Shown in pieces: positions 56,557-57,878 of a DNA stretch of 57,878 nt. This DNA comes from DATJPD01 sp036394195 (GTDB lineage Bacteria > Pseudomonadota > Alphaproteobacteria > CACIAM-22H2). The stretch is taken from the NCBI GenBank assembly GCA_036394195.1, contig DASWFO010000340.1, forward strand, positions 1-57,878. Reading direction: 5' to 3'. Made by a program: the position numbers and the translations under genes. Position 1 is the stretch's first letter. Every line of letters starts with the position of its first letter. Below the pieces are notes generated by a model, which saw only the letters and a program-made list of their open reading frames with translations, was not told the DNA's origin and did no database searches.

Positions 56557-57045
56557 TCAGGCGGACGCTTCGCGCTGCTTGCGCGCCGCCAGCTTGACCG
56601 CCTGGATGATCTCCGGATAGGCGGCGCAGCGGCAGAGATTTCCCGAGAGGTAATGCCGGATCTGATCGTCGTCGGGGTCCGGATGCGCCGCGAGCAGCTG
56701 GGCCGTCATCAGGATGAATCCCGGCGTGCAGAACCCGCATTGAAACGCGTTGGTCTCGATGAACGCTTCCTGCACCGGATGCAGCCGGTCGCCCGAGGCC
56801 AGGCTCTCGATGGTACTGACCTCGGCGCCATCGACGAAGGCGGCGAGGTAGAGGCAGCCCGACACGGCGCTGCCGTTGACCAGCACGGTGCAGCAGCCGC
56901 ACAAGCCCTGGCCGCAGCTCTCGCGCGCCCCGAACAGCGCAAACTCGTCCTGCAGCAGCTCGATGAGAGTCTGGTGCGCCGCCACCTCGGCCGCGACTTT
57001 CCGGCCGTTCAGCGTGAACCGGACCGTGCGCTTGGCGGGGGCCAT
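56557..57045 (-). CDS. Molybdenum hydroxylase 2Fe-2S subunit (XdhC/CoxS-like)
   Basis: A 162-residue small subunit of the xanthine dehydrogenase/CO dehydrogenase family. Plant-type ferredoxin cysteines: ARESCGQGLCGCCTVLVNG (about 40-58) with C63. Second cluster: CGFCTPGFIL and NLCRCAAYPEI. No Tat signal, so it is a cytoplasmic enzyme, unlike the PaoA-like protein at 44.7 kb. It begins 1 bp after the large-subunit stop. No FAD subunit is seen here; it may lie beyond the window or be absent, as in isoquinoline-oxidoreductase-type enzymes. Confidence 0.93.
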   Translation of the reverse strand: MAPAKRTVRFTLNGRKVAAEVAAHQTLIELLQDEFALFGARESCGQGLCGCCTVLVNGSAVSGCLYLAAFVDGAEVSTIESLASGDRLHPVQEAFIETNAFQCGFCTPGFILMTAQLLAAHPDPDDDQIRHYLSGNLCRCAAYPEIIQAVKLAARKQREASA

Positions 57046-57046
57046 C

Positions 57047-57878
57047 TCAATCCACCTCGAGCGGCTTGTTCTGCTTCCGCCGGATCGCCCGGTAGACCGC
57101 CTCCGCGGTCAGCGGCAGCTCGGTCAGGCGCACGCCGACGGCATCTTCGATCGCGTTGGCGATCGCCGGCGACACGCCGAACGTGCCGGACTCGCCCACA
57201 CCCTTGGCGCCGAACGGGCCGTCGTGCTGCTCGGCGGGCACAGCCTCGTTCTCCATCGGGGGCAGGTCGCGCAGGCCCGGGATCTTGTAGTCGGCCAGCG
57301 AGGCGTTGGTCACCTGACCGCCGTCGAGATGCATCTCCTCGAACATGGTGAAGCCGAGCTGCATGATCGCCGCCCCGGAGAGCTGGGCCTCCACGATCTT
57401 CGGGTTGACCGGCTTGCCGACGTCGGCGACGTTGATCAGCTTCAGGATCCGCACCTGGCCGGTCTCGATATCGACCTCGATCTCGACGCCCGTGCCGGCC
57501 GTCATCCAATACGGGGTGGCGTCCGGCGTCAGCCCGGTCTCGTGGTCGGGCGAGGTATATTTCGGGACGAAGCTGCCGGTGCCGACGATGTTGCCGGCCT
57601 GCATGCCGTACTTCTTCTTGAACAGCTCCGTCACCGGCACGTTGGTCCCCGGCGGCAGGCCGAGCTCGGCCGCCAGCGCCTGGATCTTGGCCTTGACCTC
57701 TTCCGCCGCGAGGCGGACGGCGTTCCCCATATGGTACAGCCCGCGCGAGCCGAGCGTGCCCATGTCGTAGGGCGTCACGTCGGTGTCCGGATGCACGACC
57801 GTCACCGCCTCCAGCGGCAGGTTCAGCATCTCGGCGACGATCTGGGTGATGGCGGTGTCGGAGCCCTGCCCCATGTCG
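57047..57878 (-). CDS. Molybdenum hydroxylase large subunit, 5' end beyond the window
   Basis: The C-terminal 276 residues of a molybdopterin-binding large subunit; the start lies outside the window. MGQGSDTAITQIVAEMLNLP (1-20 of the visible part) and the C-terminal active-site segment GAKGVGESGTFG with the catalytic glutamate are characteristic. Compared with PaoC it is a different subfamily. It pairs with the 2Fe-2S subunit 1 bp downstream. The substrate class (N-heterocycle, purine, aldehyde or nicotinate-like) cannot be read from this part. Confidence 0.9.
   Translation of the reverse strand, partial: DMGQGSDTAITQIVAEMLNLPLEAVTVVHPDTDVTPYDMGTLGSRGLYHMGNAVRLAAEEVKAKIQALAAELGLPPGTNVPVTELFKKKYGMQAGNIVGTGSFVPKYTSPDHETGLTPDATPYWMTAGTGVEIEVDIETGQVRILKLINVADVGKPVNPKIVEAQLSGAAIMQLGFTMFEEMHLDGGQVTNASLADYKIPGLRDLPPMENEAVPAEQHDGPFGAKGVGESGTFGVSPAIANAIEDAVGVRLTELPLTAEAVYRAIRRKQNKPLEVD

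Overview
The window reads as a stretch of chromosome from a high-GC alphaproteobacterium, probably a soil or rhizosphere generalist of the Hyphomicrobiales or Rhodospirillales type. The case rests on the many solute-binding-protein ABC systems, a PhyR-type regulator with a NepR-like small protein, the Ku/LigD pair, Bug (TctC) binding proteins, and GC-rich genes whose antisense frames stay open. The exact genus cannot be read from the sequence. No rRNA, tRNA, CRISPR array, integrase or complete insertion sequence was seen.

Positions 1-16.2 kb hold catabolic and transport genes: the end of a dipeptide-type ABC transporter (permease plus a fused double ATPase), two orphan binding proteins, a ring-opening amidohydrolase, a GntR-hyuA-hyuB unit (hydantoinase/oxoprolinase), a Bug-type binding protein, a NodB-fold hydrolase, tryptophan dioxygenase and kynureninase (without a formamidase), and an acyltransferase-3 membrane protein.

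Positions 16.5-36.4 kb look like one large catabolic locus. Leftward from a TetR gene with a palindromic operator run a MetE-core methyltransferase, an acyl-CoA synthetase, a livK-livHMFG transporter, two tandem NMT1-type binding proteins, a class II aldolase, a second acyl-CoA ligase, a V4R-domain protein and a D-2-hydroxyacid dehydrogenase. Rightward from the same operator run a second MetE-core protein, an NAD-dependent epimerase and an amidohydrolase-2 protein.

Positions 36.4-38.3 kb form a small accessory island of lower GC: a vapBC module with a perfect 12-bp inverted-repeat operator, then a small YjzC-like protein overlapping a Doc/Fic toxin. The island is bracketed by two approximately 83-bp direct repeats that are about 85% identical.

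Positions 38.3-56.4 kb are a stress and DNA-repair island: BrkB-like and DUF72 proteins, a PhyR-like regulator with an eroded receiver, a periplasmic PaoABC-type aldehyde oxidoreductase, an SDR, several small stress or membrane proteins (DUF883-like, YflT-like, DUF3185, DUF1328, DUF2934, DUF6328-like), Ku and LigD for end joining, a NepR-like anti-sigma protein, an AsmA protein and a UdgX-type uracil-DNA glycosylase. At least five exact GGAAC-N16/17-CGTT sequences, the promoter consensus of the alphaproteobacterial general stress sigma factor EcfG, sit just upstream of these genes. Four further GGAAC-N16/17-TGTT near matches are similarly placed. This clustered EcfG regulon with end-joining genes inside it is the strongest higher-order signal in the window. 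The window ends in a second molybdenum hydroxylase (2Fe-2S subunit and a partial large subunit).
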